From Lientehia hominis (GTDB lineage: Bacteria > Bacillota > Clostridia > Lachnospirales > Lachnospiraceae): a stretch of 64,000 nucleotides of DNA. How positions within the stretch are numbered: position 1 is the stretch's first letter; each line of letters begins with the position of its first letter. A program made the position numbers and the translations under genes. The stretch lies in contig NZ_JAJNOR010000007.1 of assembly GCF_021044755.1 (NCBI RefSeq), positions 66,157 to 130,156 on the forward strand, read 5' to 3'. The notes under the pieces are model-generated. The model did no database searches, was not told the origin of the DNA, and worked only from the letters and a program-made list of their open reading frames with translations. This document shows, one piece after another, positions 1-8,566 of this stretch.

Positions 1-1
1 A

Positions 2-2731
2 AGAATTGCTGCAAGCCTTGATTCCTTTTCAGGAGGAACACAGAATCTGTTTTTGGAGTGGAAAAACGGCAATGCGACTACAAGGGATGTTTTTGAATCT
101 GTTATTGGTGATCTCTCCAGCATGGCAGACCGGCAGGGCGCTCTGACTCTTGCCAGTAAGACGTGGAGTTCTCTGGGCAAAGAGGATGCGATGAAGATCA
201 TTTCATCCATGAACGACGTGAACAGTTCCTATAACGATGCCAAAGGTACGATGGAGAGCCTGAAGGATGTCAAATATGACAGCCTTTCCAGCCAATATGA
301 GGCCCTTGGAAGAACGTTCAAGACAGAAGTGGCGGCACCTATAATTGAACAGTTCCTTCCGATCGCGCAGAGCGGAATAAAGCTTCTGGCGGATAATATA
401 GAAGTGATCGGTCCCATTGCGGCGGGTGTCGGCACTGCGCTTGGAACGATGTATGTGGCTAATAAGGCTGACGAATTCCTAACAAAGGTACATGAAACAT
501 CAGACCATATCAAGACACTGATTACAGATGTCGTAGCCCATACGGCGGCCACCACAGCGGAGGCAGGAGCGTTAGGCGCAGCGGCGGGCGCTCAGGAAGT
601 TCTGAATACAGCCATGTCGGCCAATACGATTGGTCTTGTAGTCGCGGGAATATCTGCTCTCGTAGGTATTGTCGGAATATTCGCCGGTAATGTGGACAGC
701 ACAGCATTAAAGACAGATGAATTGTCAATTAAAGCAGATGAACTGAATACGAAGATGAAGGACGCGTCACAAAGTCTTTCTGAAGTGAGCGGAGAGTGGG
801 ATGGAAAGCTGTCTATTCAGGTTCAGGAGGGAGTAGTCAATGGATTAGTAGAGGAACTTTATTCATTGGAGGCTCAGTCTGGAAAATCCGAAGAAACATT
901 GAAGAGAATGAACTCGATCACCGGAGAACTGAATCAGCTGTTTCCTGAACTGTCGCTGTCTGTCGATCAGAATACAGGGATGCTGTCTCAAAACAGAGAG
1001 CAGCTGGAACAGTCCATCGATGCATCCCTCAACTATGCCAAAGCGCAGGCCGCTCAGGAAAGAATGGTGGAGATCGCCAGGGAAATGACGGACGCCGATA
1101 TGGCGAAGTTCGAAGCAGAACAGAATCTAAACGATATAGGAACGGAATTACTGGCGATAGAGGCAGAAAGAGAGAAAGTCAACGAAGCGTCGATGGAAGC
1201 TCTTAAAAATGGAAACGGCTCAATGATTGAATATAATGGTTCTCTTCAAGACACCACAGATGTATTGATGCAGTTGTCCGACAGAGAAGCGGAGCTGGCG
1301 GATGCAAAAGAAAAAGAGCAGGAAAATCTGGATAATCTGAACGAGGCGTATTCCGAAGCAAATGATAAATATCAGGAAGCATATAACTATGCATCAGAGC
1401 TAAATAAGACGACCGAAGAATCAACAGAAGCGATCGGCGCGAATACCGAGGCTGTCAATGAAAACCTTTCCGCTGTGGAAGCGCATCAGGCGGCCAGGGC
1501 GACCAGCATAGAGACGGCCGGACATGAACTGGAAGTATATAACAGCTTGTCAGAGGCACAGCAGCAAATGGCCGTAGATGTGACCAACGGCGTTTTGACC
1601 ATGAAAGAAAATGTACAGGGCGCTTTGGAATCCCAGATGAATATGTTTGAACATTTCAACAGCGGAACTGAGATTTCAAAGGACACGCTGCTGGAAAATA
1701 TGCAGAGTCAGGTAGAAGGGGTAGAGCAATGGGAACAAAGCCTTTCAGAAATGGCGACTGCGGTAAAAACGACAAAAGACGGAGTGGAAGTATCCATTGA
1801 TAAGGGCATACTGCAAAAACTGGCAGCCATGGGCCCGGAGGGTGCCGGTTACGTAAAAGCATTTAGTGAAATGTCCGGAGACGAGCTTGCTGCTGCAAAT
1901 GAGCTGTGGGGAAAAAGTGTTGACATTAAAAGCATGACCAATACATGGGGTGAAGAACTTCTAACATCCGGAGCTGTCAACATTGCCGGCGGAATGGGTG
2001 AATTAAGAGAATTAATGAGCAGCAGTGGGGCTGATACGGTGACAGGGTTTATCACGGGCATGCAGAACGCACAAGGTCAGGCACTGGCCGCGAGCCAGGA
2101 TCTGGGTGTGAAAATCATAGATTCTATTGATTCCGGACTAGGGTGCGCTTCTCCCTCGAAAAAGACTATGCGTTCTGGACACAACATTGGAGACGGTTTA
2201 GTGCTGGGGATAAATGATAAAATGTTTTCGGTCACTTCCGCAGGTTCTCTGCTTGCAAGATTGGCAATAGAGTCGATAGAGAACAGTGCCAGTATTGTAA
2301 GGGTACAGTCTTTAGGCTTGAATATAGCGGCAGCCTTTGCCGATGGAATCCGCGCCGGACGTTCTGCAGTTGTAAATGCGATGACGGCAGTGTGCGAATC
2401 TGCCATTCAATCTGCCAGGCATAAGCTGCAGATAAATTCTCCGTCCCGTATATTCAGAGGATTTGGCGTCAATTCAATGGATGGCTATGCTCTGGGCATT
2501 AAAGACGAGACGTCATATGTCAATAAAACGGTATCTCAGGCTATGGATTTTTCCAGACAGCCATATACGGAACAACAGATATCGTCACAGCAGATACAGA
2601 GCGGACCGGACTACAGGACGCTGGTGCGGGCATTTACAGCCGCATTGGGAAATATGGATATGAGCATGAAGCTGAATGGCCGGGAGTTCGGCCGGGTATT
2701 GACTAATATGGGGGTGACGATGAATGGTTAA
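2..2731 (+). CDS. Phage tail tape-measure protein (5' end outside window)
   Basis: The frame is open from base 2, so the gene begins upstream of the window; the TTG at 53 is only an internal start-like codon. Family role: the tape-measure protein sets the tail length of siphoviruses and is ejected before the DNA. Seen (numbered from the TTG): hydrophobic segments near residues 115-135 and 195-215, a long Glu/Gln/Ala-rich coiled-coil stretch near 220-480, and a C-terminal third with two SPSK/SPSR motifs (ASPSKKTMRSG, NSPSRIFRGFG) that are common at tape-measure C-termini. The stop overlaps the next gene by 8 bases and tail genes follow in canonical order, which supports the call. The protein is over 900 residues, normal for the class. 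Base composition is more A/T-rich than the chromosomal genes further right. Confidence 0.88.
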   Translation, partial: RIAASLDSFSGGTQNLFLEWKNGNATTRDVFESVIGDLSSMADRQGALTLASKTWSSLGKEDAMKIISSMNDVNSSYNDAKGTMESLKDVKYDSLSSQYEALGRTFKTEVAAPIIEQFLPIAQSGIKLLADNIEVIGPIAAGVGTALGTMYVANKADEFLTKVHETSDHIKTLITDVVAHTAATTAEAGALGAAAGAQEVLNTAMSANTIGLVVAGISALVGIVGIFAGNVDSTALKTDELSIKADELNTKMKDASQSLSEVSGEWDGKLSIQVQEGVVNGLVEELYSLEAQSGKSEETLKRMNSITGELNQLFPELSLSVDQNTGMLSQNREQLEQSIDASLNYAKAQAAQERMVEIAREMTDADMAKFEAEQNLNDIGTELLAIEAEREKVNEASMEALKNGNGSMIEYNGSLQDTTDVLMQLSDREAELADAKEKEQENLDNLNEAYSEANDKYQEAYNYASELNKTTEESTEAIGANTEAVNENLSAVEAHQAARATSIETAGHELEVYNSLSEAQQQMAVDVTNGVLTMKENVQGALESQMNMFEHFNSGTEISKDTLLENMQSQVEGVEQWEQSLSEMATAVKTTKDGVEVSIDKGILQKLAAMGPEGAGYVKAFSEMSGDELAAANELWGKSVDIKSMTNTWGEELLTSGAVNIAGGMGELRELMSSSGADTVTGFITGMQNAQGQALAASQDLGVKIIDSIDSGLGCASPSKKTMRSGHNIGDGLVLGINDKMFSVTSAGSLLARLAIESIENSASIVRVQSLGLNIAAAFADGIRAGRSAVVNAMTAVCESAIQSARHKLQINSPSRIFRGFGVNSMDGYALGIKDETSYVNKTVSQAMDFSRQPYTEQQISSQQIQSGPDYRTLVRAFTAALGNMDMSMKLNGREFGRVLTNMGVTMNG

Positions 2732-3560
2732 ATATGTGAGCGGCAGTACCGGAGAGGAATTCAACCTATCTGGCAATGCCTCCAGGGTCCGTCTGAAAGA
2801 AGCAGGATTTTATGATTACAGTTGGGAACCGGATGTAGTTACAAGGCGTTCGGGAAACCAAGTTACAACATTCCGGAAAAAAGAAAAGGAATATAAGCTG
2901 GGTATCGACTTTTTTGGAGGGCGGTCAGACAGGGCAGAGACTCTCCGCCGCTTTTTTGAACTTACCGAGAAGGATATCTTGGCCAATGAGCCTGGCAGGC
3001 TGTATTTGAATGACCAATACATCGAATGTTTTATTACGGAAGGTGATGTGTCAGATCAGGCGGAGCAATATACATATGTACAAAAGGAAGTGACGGTATT
3101 TGCGCCAAATCCTTTTTGGACAGTAGAAAAAGACTTTTCTTATCTTAGAAAATGGTCCGAGACAAGCAGTGTTTATCTGGAATACAAATATGATTTTGAT
3201 TATGACTATTCGCAGACACAAAAAGGAATCGATTATTTAAATAATGACCATTTTTCTGCCTGTGACTTCCGTATGCGGATATATGGTCCTGTTGTAAATC
3301 CTTCCATCATAATTAACGGACATTTGTATGCGGTTTATACAACAATAGAACAAAAAGAATATTTGACGATCAGCAGCCGGGACAACACGGTAATCCGTAC
3401 AAAGGTTGACGGTACGTTGGTAGATGAATATAACAACAGAGAAAAGGAACAACGGATATTTGAAAAGATACCGTCTGGGAATCTGACTGTCAGCTGGTCC
3501 GGAAACTTTGGTTTTGACGTAACAGTATTGCAGGAAAGGAGCGAACCGGAATGGAATTGA
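2724..3560 (+). CDS. Phage distal tail protein (Dit-like)
   Basis: Dit forms the ring at the tail tip that joins the tail tube to the hub and the receptor-binding apparatus. The 278-residue product has the expected size and position, directly after the tape measure. Visible family-like features: an N-terminal half with a strand-rich pattern and the FFGGRSDRAETLRRFFEL segment (about residues 54-71), then the VTVFAPNPFW segment (about 124-133) that separates the N-terminal ring domain from a C-terminal beta-rich, galectin-like domain in siphovirus Dit proteins. It overlaps the tape measure by 8 bases and the next gene by 10 bases, implying translational coupling in one late operon. Assignment rests on synteny plus these motifs. 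Confidence 0.8.
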   Translation: MVKYVSGSTGEEFNLSGNASRVRLKEAGFYDYSWEPDVVTRRSGNQVTTFRKKEKEYKLGIDFFGGRSDRAETLRRFFELTEKDILANEPGRLYLNDQYIECFITEGDVSDQAEQYTYVQKEVTVFAPNPFWTVEKDFSYLRKWSETSSVYLEYKYDFDYDYSQTQKGIDYLNNDHFSACDFRMRIYGPVVNPSIIINGHLYAVYTTIEQKEYLTISSRDNTVIRTKVDGTLVDEYNNREKEQRIFEKIPSGNLTVSWSGNFGFDVTVLQERSEPEWN

Positions 3561-4534
3561 TTCTTGCTGACATAGATGGGACTGAATTAAAAACAGTGGA
3601 TGAAAATATTGATATTGATCTGGGGAAGAATAATGATTTTGAAATGCCTGTGCAGTACGCACGATGGCAGGGAGAATACACCTATGGCAGACGGATCTAC
3701 ATCCCGGGGACGGAATATGGAGGTACGATCGGTGAGATAAGCAGCGTGACAGATGATGAGATGATATATGTCAGAGGTTATACTTGGCGGGGCCTGCTGG
3801 AGGGAAAAATAATTGAACCAGAGGCAGGAAAGGATTACCAAATTGTTTCCGGTGAACTGAATACCATATTGGGTACGCTGGCCGCAGGACGCTTTGACGG
3901 ACTCTTCGCTGCAGACGATAAAGATACGGGAATCAAGATAAACGGTTACCGGTTTGAACCTTATTGTAGTCTGCTGGATGGCATCAGAACAATGCTTGGA
4001 TCAGTTGGATACAGACTGAAAATTTCCTATATACAGACTAAAGAGGCTGGTTATGTAAAATTGGAAGCCGTGCCCATCAAAGATTACAGTAATAAAATAG
4101 AGATCAGCCAGGACAGCCGTCTGAATTTTGTATGTACAGACAGCCGCATGGGCATAAATCATTTAATCTGCCTGGGGAAAGGCGAATTAAAGGACCGGAC
4201 AGTCGTACATCTGTACGCACAAGCAGACAGTACTGTTGGACTCAAGCCATATTATACGGGAATGGATGAGAGAGCGGCAGTCTTTGAAAGCGATAATTCT
4301 GAGCGGGAAGACCTGACGGAAAAGGGCACAGAAAAACTTCTTGATCTGATGAATTATGTCGAATTCAGCACAGATACCTCTGATACCGACGATATAAACA
4401 TGGAAATCGGAGATACCATATCTGGCCGCGACTATATAACCGGTATTTACGTGAAAAAACCAATAATCGGAAAAGTCCTAAAGATTAAAGAACAGGATAT
4501 TAAAGTAGAATATAAGATAGAAGGAGATAATTAA
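3551..4534 (+). CDS. Phage tail hub protein, Gp37-like (Tal-type)
   Basis: A 327-residue protein between Dit and the fibre gene, the position of the tail-hub (Tal/baseplate hub) protein that closes the tail tube. The text resembles the Siphovirus ReqiPepy6 Gp37-like family that I know from Firmicutes prophages: an N-terminal strand-rich domain, the YVRGYTWRGLLEGKII segment (about residues 74-89), the SRLNFVCTDSRMGINHLIC segment (about 196-214), and a C-terminal IGDTISGRDY segment (about 288-297). No lysozyme or peptidase domain is visible, so it is a short hub without a wall-degrading extension. Start ATG follows a GAAAGGAGC ribosome site inside the end of the Dit gene. Confidence 0.72.
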   Translation: MELILADIDGTELKTVDENIDIDLGKNNDFEMPVQYARWQGEYTYGRRIYIPGTEYGGTIGEISSVTDDEMIYVRGYTWRGLLEGKIIEPEAGKDYQIVSGELNTILGTLAAGRFDGLFAADDKDTGIKINGYRFEPYCSLLDGIRTMLGSVGYRLKISYIQTKEAGYVKLEAVPIKDYSNKIEISQDSRLNFVCTDSRMGINHLICLGKGELKDRTVVHLYAQADSTVGLKPYYTGMDERAAVFESDNSEREDLTEKGTEKLLDLMNYVEFSTDTSDTDDINMEIGDTISGRDYITGIYVKKPIIGKVLKIKEQDIKVEYKIEGDN

Positions 4535-4535
4535 T

Positions 4536-5738
4536 ATGGAGATCGTAACAGGATATCAGGGAAAAACTCATATAACAGCAAATGACACCGGAAGTTTTAA
4601 TCAGGGTATATTCACCACGGAAAATGGGGTCCTGTCGGTGGGTGAGAAATTTGCCGCCAAACTTGTCAGCAATAACAGACTGGATATTTATGATGGTGAA
4701 GGTGTGATGCAGGGGGTACATTTTCGGATTTTACCTGGTACATATGAGAGCCTCACTTTGGAAAACGGTACCCAGGGGAACAAGAGAAAAGACTTGATAA
4801 TCGTAAAATATGAAAAAGATCCTGAGACAAGTATAGAGAGTGTGAATCTGGAGGTGAGGAAAGGAACAGAAACGACAGGAACGCCGGAGATTCCCCAGAT
4901 TGTCACCAGCAACATCAGAAATGGCGGCACGGTAAATGAAATGGTTCTTTATATCGTGGAATATAATGGAATCACCGTGACGTCTGTGACAAAACAATTT
5001 ACAGAGATGCAAAATATAGTAGGATTAGAATCGGAAATTAGAGAACTAAATGATAATTTAGCTATGCACCGGATGCAGTCCTTTTCCGATCCGACTCAGC
5101 TTAAATTAGTTAAAAATACCTGCACTTTAATTGACTTATACAATGCGCTGCCGGCATATGGGACGATTGCATATTGGATCACATCCACTTCGTCTAAAAT
5201 CCAGTCAGAGATTGCAGCGCAGATTGGAACAACGGCAGACCATGTATACGGCATCTTATCGCTTTCAAAATATCTAGGTCCTGTAGGCGTATACACTTTC
5301 TATCGGTATGACACGTTTCCCGAATTTACATATATTGCGTCTTATGACGGAATCAATGGAGCAAACCATTGGAAAAACTTTGTAAAACTGTCTACAGCCA
5401 CGGACATTGCATCCGTAAATACTAGCATAAGCAATACAAATTCTCGCTTAAACAGTGTGAAAAAAATGCACGCTGGAACTCTCGTTGCAACTTGGTCTGG
5501 ATCATCCACGTCTGTGCGGATGTTTGGTATTGACACGGTAAATAGCTGGTTTAACCAAAAATATAGCTGGGAAGAGGGTAAGGCGCATTACATAATATTT
5601 GCTATGAATGGTGATGCAAACACACATTCAGTACATATAACAGGAGTAAATTATATGAGTGGCACTTATTATGCCATTACAGAGAATGCGGCTGCCGCAG
5701 GCATGAGCAGAATAAACTATCTGGCAATACATTATTGA
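4536..5738 (+). CDS. Phage tail fibre / receptor-binding protein
   Basis: A 400-residue protein, one base after the hub gene, with an AAGGAG ribosome site. Residues about 1-160 look like the conserved N-terminal attachment domain of clostridial prophage fibres (start EIVTGYQGKTHITANDTGS, then a strand-rich region ending in an acidic stretch). Residues about 165-185 form a short predicted helix or coiled coil (LESEIRELNDNLAMHRM). The remainder, with WITSTSSKIQSEIAAQIG and many aromatic and Ser/Thr residues, looks like a strain-variable tip. Expected role: trimeric receptor-binding fibre on the baseplate. The tip domain is not one I can name. Confidence 0.72.
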   Translation: MEIVTGYQGKTHITANDTGSFNQGIFTTENGVLSVGEKFAAKLVSNNRLDIYDGEGVMQGVHFRILPGTYESLTLENGTQGNKRKDLIIVKYEKDPETSIESVNLEVRKGTETTGTPEIPQIVTSNIRNGGTVNEMVLYIVEYNGITVTSVTKQFTEMQNIVGLESEIRELNDNLAMHRMQSFSDPTQLKLVKNTCTLIDLYNALPAYGTIAYWITSTSSKIQSEIAAQIGTTADHVYGILSLSKYLGPVGVYTFYRYDTFPEFTYIASYDGINGANHWKNFVKLSTATDIASVNTSISNTNSRLNSVKKMHAGTLVATWSGSSTSVRMFGIDTVNSWFNQKYSWEEGKAHYIIFAMNGDANTHSVHITGVNYMSGTYYAITENAAAAGMSRINYLAIHY

Positions 5739-5773
5739 AGGTTATATGCCCATTTAGCTAATTACTGTTAAGT

Positions 5774-5804
5774 GGTAAAATCTTCTTTGAAAGGAGGTTT
5801 TACC
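5774..5804 (+). promoter_or_regulatory. Hairpin enclosing the ribosome-binding site of the recombinase remnant
   Basis: GGTAAAA at 5774-5780 is the exact reverse complement of TTTTACC at 5798-5804, and the inner bases TCTTCT and AGGAGG can pair with two G-U wobbles, leaving a TTGAA loop. The stem therefore buries the AGGAGG that serves the ATG at 5805. It could act as a translational lock or as a weak terminator for the fibre gene, although no T-run follows. Confidence 0.6.
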
Positions 5805-6176
5805 ATGCAGGAAAAAGTAATAAAAGAAGTGCTGCAGCGTATGGGAGCGGAACTGAGCCAGGAACAGATGCAGTCCTTGGAATCCGTTCTGGCCCTTACG
5901 CTGCATCAATATCACTTGGAAGAGATGGATCATGAGCTGATTGTGTCCGAAAACGGATGGGAAAGAATTCTCAGAACATCTCTTGCAGCAAAGAGGTTGG
6001 AAAACTGTGCACAGGGTACTTTAGAACAGTATAATCGTGCAATCAGAATTATGATGGGGACGATTCAAAAACGGCTGCAGGATTATGTTGGGCATTCAGA
6101 CCCAAAGACAGCGACTATGTATCGAAATAAAAGAGAGGCGTCTATAAGAGCAAAATTTGACAGACGGATTGCATAA
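5805..6176 (+). pseudogene. Internally deleted tyrosine recombinase (integrase remnant)
   Basis: The 123-residue product joins two ends of a tyrosine recombinase. Residues 1-90 resemble the N-terminal SAM-like core-binding domain of Lachnospiraceae integrases (start MQEKVIKEVLQRMG, then LAAKRLENCAQGTLEQYNRAI). Residues 91-106 are the C-terminal catalytic box GHSDPKTATMY, with the His at 97 and the putative nucleophile Tyr at 106 spaced exactly as in the family, followed by a basic tail. The catalytic Arg, Lys and HxxR boxes, about 170-190 residues, are missing, so it should not recombine DNA by itself. ATG 5805 is chosen over the upstream GTG 5772 because AAAGGAGG sits 8 bases before it. The frame is intact, which is unusual for simple decay. 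Confidence 0.68.
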
Positions 6177-6325
6177 TGGTTAGTTGTTATTTATAAAAAT
6201 TTTGGCCCGCAGAAATGGGGGCCTAAAAGTGTTCAGGAGAGGTAGAAAGAGACAGAGAATTAAAATGAATAAATAATACTCTGGTTTATCAGTAATGAAA
6301 GTATATAGAAAGGAGAAATGTTAAT

Positions 6326-6634
6326 TTGAATGGTGAAAATTTATCGATTACTATAAAAACAATTTTGACTGTTATGGGAATCATTACAGCTGCAGGCGGT
6401 GCCATAGGCGTGATTATTAAAGTTTTATCTCCTTACAACAGGTTAAAAAAGAGAGTGTCAAAACATGATGATCTGTTGGAGAATGACAATAATCGATTAA
6501 AAGAAATTGAAGAGAGCAATAAACATATTTGTAAATCTATGCTTGTACTGTTAGACCACGAAATAACGGGGAACAGTATAGAAAAACTTAAGAATGCTAA
6601 ATCTGAAATGCAGGAATACCTTATAAATAAATGA
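6326..6634 (+). CDS. Small phage membrane protein, holin-like
   Basis: A 102-residue protein with one hydrophobic N-terminal segment (about residues 10-32, ending in GVIIKVL), then a charged helix likely to form a coiled coil (KKRVSKHDDLLENDNNRLKEIEES) and a C-terminal amphipathic part. This layout, together with the position after the tail fibre, fits the small membrane proteins found near holins in clostridial prophages. I cannot assign it to a characterised holin family. It begins at TTG 6326, ten bases after AAGGAG; the ATG at 6318 is out of frame. No endolysin gene follows, so a complete lysis cassette is not present here. Confidence 0.6.
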   Translation: MNGENLSITIKTILTVMGIITAAGGAIGVIIKVLSPYNRLKKRVSKHDDLLENDNNRLKEIEESNKHICKSMLVLLDHEITGNSIEKLKNAKSEMQEYLINK

Positions 6635-6745
6635 CGCTTTTGTATATGGACATCAGATATAATAGACTGCCCTCTGCATCATATACAGCAGCCAGAAAAT
6701 AATAGGCGAAGATGAAATGATATAAAGATAAAATTACATCATCTC

Positions 6746-6794
6746 AGGATTAAGAAATTTTTAAGTTTACAAACCATATGGAATGTGTTATAAA
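6746..6794 (+). promoter_or_regulatory. Promoter with adjacent TTAAG direct repeats
   Basis: TTTACA at 6766-6771 and TATAAA at 6789-6794 are separated by 17 bases. Immediately upstream lie two TTAAG copies at 6750-6754 and 6761-6765, 11 bases apart start to start, a spacing typical of OmpR-family activator sites next to the -35 box. The promoter serves the gene at 6842. The rest of 6635-6841 shows no gene; I see no certain attachment site. Confidence 0.55.
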
Positions 6795-6841
6795 TCAGGC
6801 TATACAGCATATGTTATCAGTGAGATTACCAGGAGACGGAT

Positions 6842-8386
6842 ATGGAATTAACCTTTGGTGAACAGATTAAGATCATACTGAAAAGAAAAAATATGACTAT
6901 TCGGCAGCTGGCGGAGACGATCGAAGAGCAGACCGGCCGGCCCATGTCCAGACAGAACCTGACACAGAAGCTGAACAGAGACAATTTCCAAGAGCAGGAT
7001 ATGAGAGAAATCGCTCAGGCCCTGGGATGCGTGATTCAGATTTCCGTGATAGATCCGATGGAGGCAACAGTTGCGTCGCTGCAGTCCATGATGCAGCCGG
7101 TCAACGCGCGGGACATGCTTCAAGGTGGAAGCGGTGCAGCAGAAGCATTGCCTCAAAATCCCATATTGTTGGAGGCAGAAGGTGACGGTGAGGCTGCCGA
7201 AGCGGAAAGTGGATCTGCCGCGGGAGAGAATGCAGAAAAAGAGGCAGTTGATTCCGATGTGCTAAGAGAGATTGAAAGGGCATTGATGGAGTCCATTCAA
7301 AAAGAGCTTTATCCGGTAAAAGATGAAGTGACCACCAGGGTAAATCAGGAATGGCAGGAGCAGGCCAATTCTCATTGGAGCAGAAAACAAAAGGAGCTGG
7401 AGGAACAGATTTCCCTGGATATGGAGGAAACCGAAGAGACGGAACAGATAAGGAATGTTCCAGAAGAGACGGCTGTCCCGGAAAATGAAGCGGATGAGGA
7501 AGATGCTCTGGCATGGGCGCAGAAAAAGCCTGCGAAATGGCCCAGGCTGATCGTGCCGGGAGAGTCAGAGGAGGAGCAGCAGCCGGAAATCTCTGTTTAT
7601 GCGGAGGACGAACCGGAATTTGTGGAAACAGAGGATGATCTGGACGGGCTGGAATTCATTGAGATGGAAGAGTTGGAGGGCGGGGATATCTCGGCAGTCT
7701 CCGGTCCTTATACCTTGAAAAGAGAGCAGGGAGAGCAGGAGCCTGGGGATGAAGCCCGGCGAGACGGAGCGGCCCAGGAGGAATTGCTGACGGAGGGAAC
7801 GGCATATACGCCGCTGGCAGATACACCAGGAAAGGATGGGTCTTATGTTTCTGCACCTTACGTTATACCGAGAGCGCCGGAATCAGAAATATCTGCCGCG
7901 GACAATGGAGACGGTGAAGCCGGCATGTATTTTGAGATTCCCTTGGAGGAGATACCGGAACCGTCTATTGATGACAGAGAGGAGACAGTACAAGAATACG
8001 GAGGCCAGCCGGAGGAACCAGATCTGGAGGAAAAGATCGCGTCCTGGGATGCTGCCGTGAAGCGGAGACTGGAGAGGCCAATACTCATGTCGGCGGAAGA
8101 ACGGCGGGCAAGGAAAGCGGCAAAAGAGGCGAAATCAGCCAGGCCCGAGGTCACAGCTGCGGAAGGGGCTTCGAAGCTGAGAGTTCCCGATATCAATCCG
8201 GCTACCGGAAAAGAATATGAAACGAACACGGTAAGACATCATCCAACCAAACCGGATATGCTTCTGGTGTATGATCAGGATGAACATATGTGGATAGAGC
8301 AGGCAGAGCATGCGTTTACTAACTTCCAGATCAGAAAGCGCGCGATGCTGGGACGAGATTATGAACCGCCGCTTTATCTGGACTAA
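6842..8386 (+). CDS. XRE-type HTH protein with long acidic body, function unknown
   Basis: The 514-residue product has a Cro/CI-like helix-turn-helix at about residues 1-75 (EQIKIILKRKNMTIRQLAE, then SRQNLTQKLNRDNF), suggesting DNA binding. From about 90 to 390 it is very rich in Glu, Asp, Ala and Pro and probably disordered. The last 70 residues are again ordered, with an INPATGKEYETNTVRHHPTK segment and an aromatic, basic end. I do not know the C-terminal family. It stands alone with its own promoter and a strong terminator. A prophage repressor is possible from location, but its size and acidic body are not those of a phage repressor, and its composition matches the host genes. Start ATG 6842 follows CAGGAGACGG. 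Confidence 0.6.
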   Translation: MELTFGEQIKIILKRKNMTIRQLAETIEEQTGRPMSRQNLTQKLNRDNFQEQDMREIAQALGCVIQISVIDPMEATVASLQSMMQPVNARDMLQGGSGAAEALPQNPILLEAEGDGEAAEAESGSAAGENAEKEAVDSDVLREIERALMESIQKELYPVKDEVTTRVNQEWQEQANSHWSRKQKELEEQISLDMEETEETEQIRNVPEETAVPENEADEEDALAWAQKKPAKWPRLIVPGESEEEQQPEISVYAEDEPEFVETEDDLDGLEFIEMEELEGGDISAVSGPYTLKREQGEQEPGDEARRDGAAQEELLTEGTAYTPLADTPGKDGSYVSAPYVIPRAPESEISAADNGDGEAGMYFEIPLEEIPEPSIDDREETVQEYGGQPEEPDLEEKIASWDAAVKRRLERPILMSAEERRARKAAKEAKSARPEVTAAEGASKLRVPDINPATGKEYETNTVRHHPTKPDMLLVYDQDEHMWIEQAEHAFTNFQIRKRAMLGRDYEPPLYLD

Positions 8387-8421
8387 CGGAATGAATAGCT
8401 GGCTTATAGAGTGAATTTTGG

Positions 8422-8457
8422 AGCTGCTGCACCAATTTATTGGTGCAGCAGCTTTTT
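8422..8457 (+). terminator. Rho-independent terminator after the XRE-type gene
   Basis: Perfect inverted repeat AGCTGCTGCACCAA / TTGGTGCAGCAGCT with a TTTA loop (8422-8453), followed directly by TTTT. Confidence 0.93.
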
Positions 8458-8492
8458 CGCCCACTCAATGGAATGTCAAGAGATATTTATGA

Positions 8493-8541
8493 TTGACAAA
8501 CTGAATATTTACCCATACAATATAAATGAACATGTTCATTT
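8493..8541 (+). promoter_or_regulatory. Promoter and palindromic operator of the TetR gene
   Basis: TTGACA (8493-8498), a 17-base spacer and TACAAT (8516-8521) form a near-consensus vegetative promoter. Its -10 box is followed at 8524-8541 by a perfect 18-base palindrome, AAATGAACATGTTCATTT, placed over the expected transcription start. This is the classic layout for autorepression by a TetR-family protein; the assignment of operator to the gene at 8567 is inferred from position. Confidence 0.82.
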
Positions 8542-8566
8542 AAAGAAAAGGAGAAGAACGCAGCCA

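Noticed and set aside
6177..6325. Possible XkdX-type small phage gene
   Set aside because: Only a three-codon frame and a GGCCC/GGGCC hairpin are present.
8411..8566. Upstream extension of the TetR gene
   Set aside because: Would start in the preceding terminator and before the promoter; ATG 8567 fits better.
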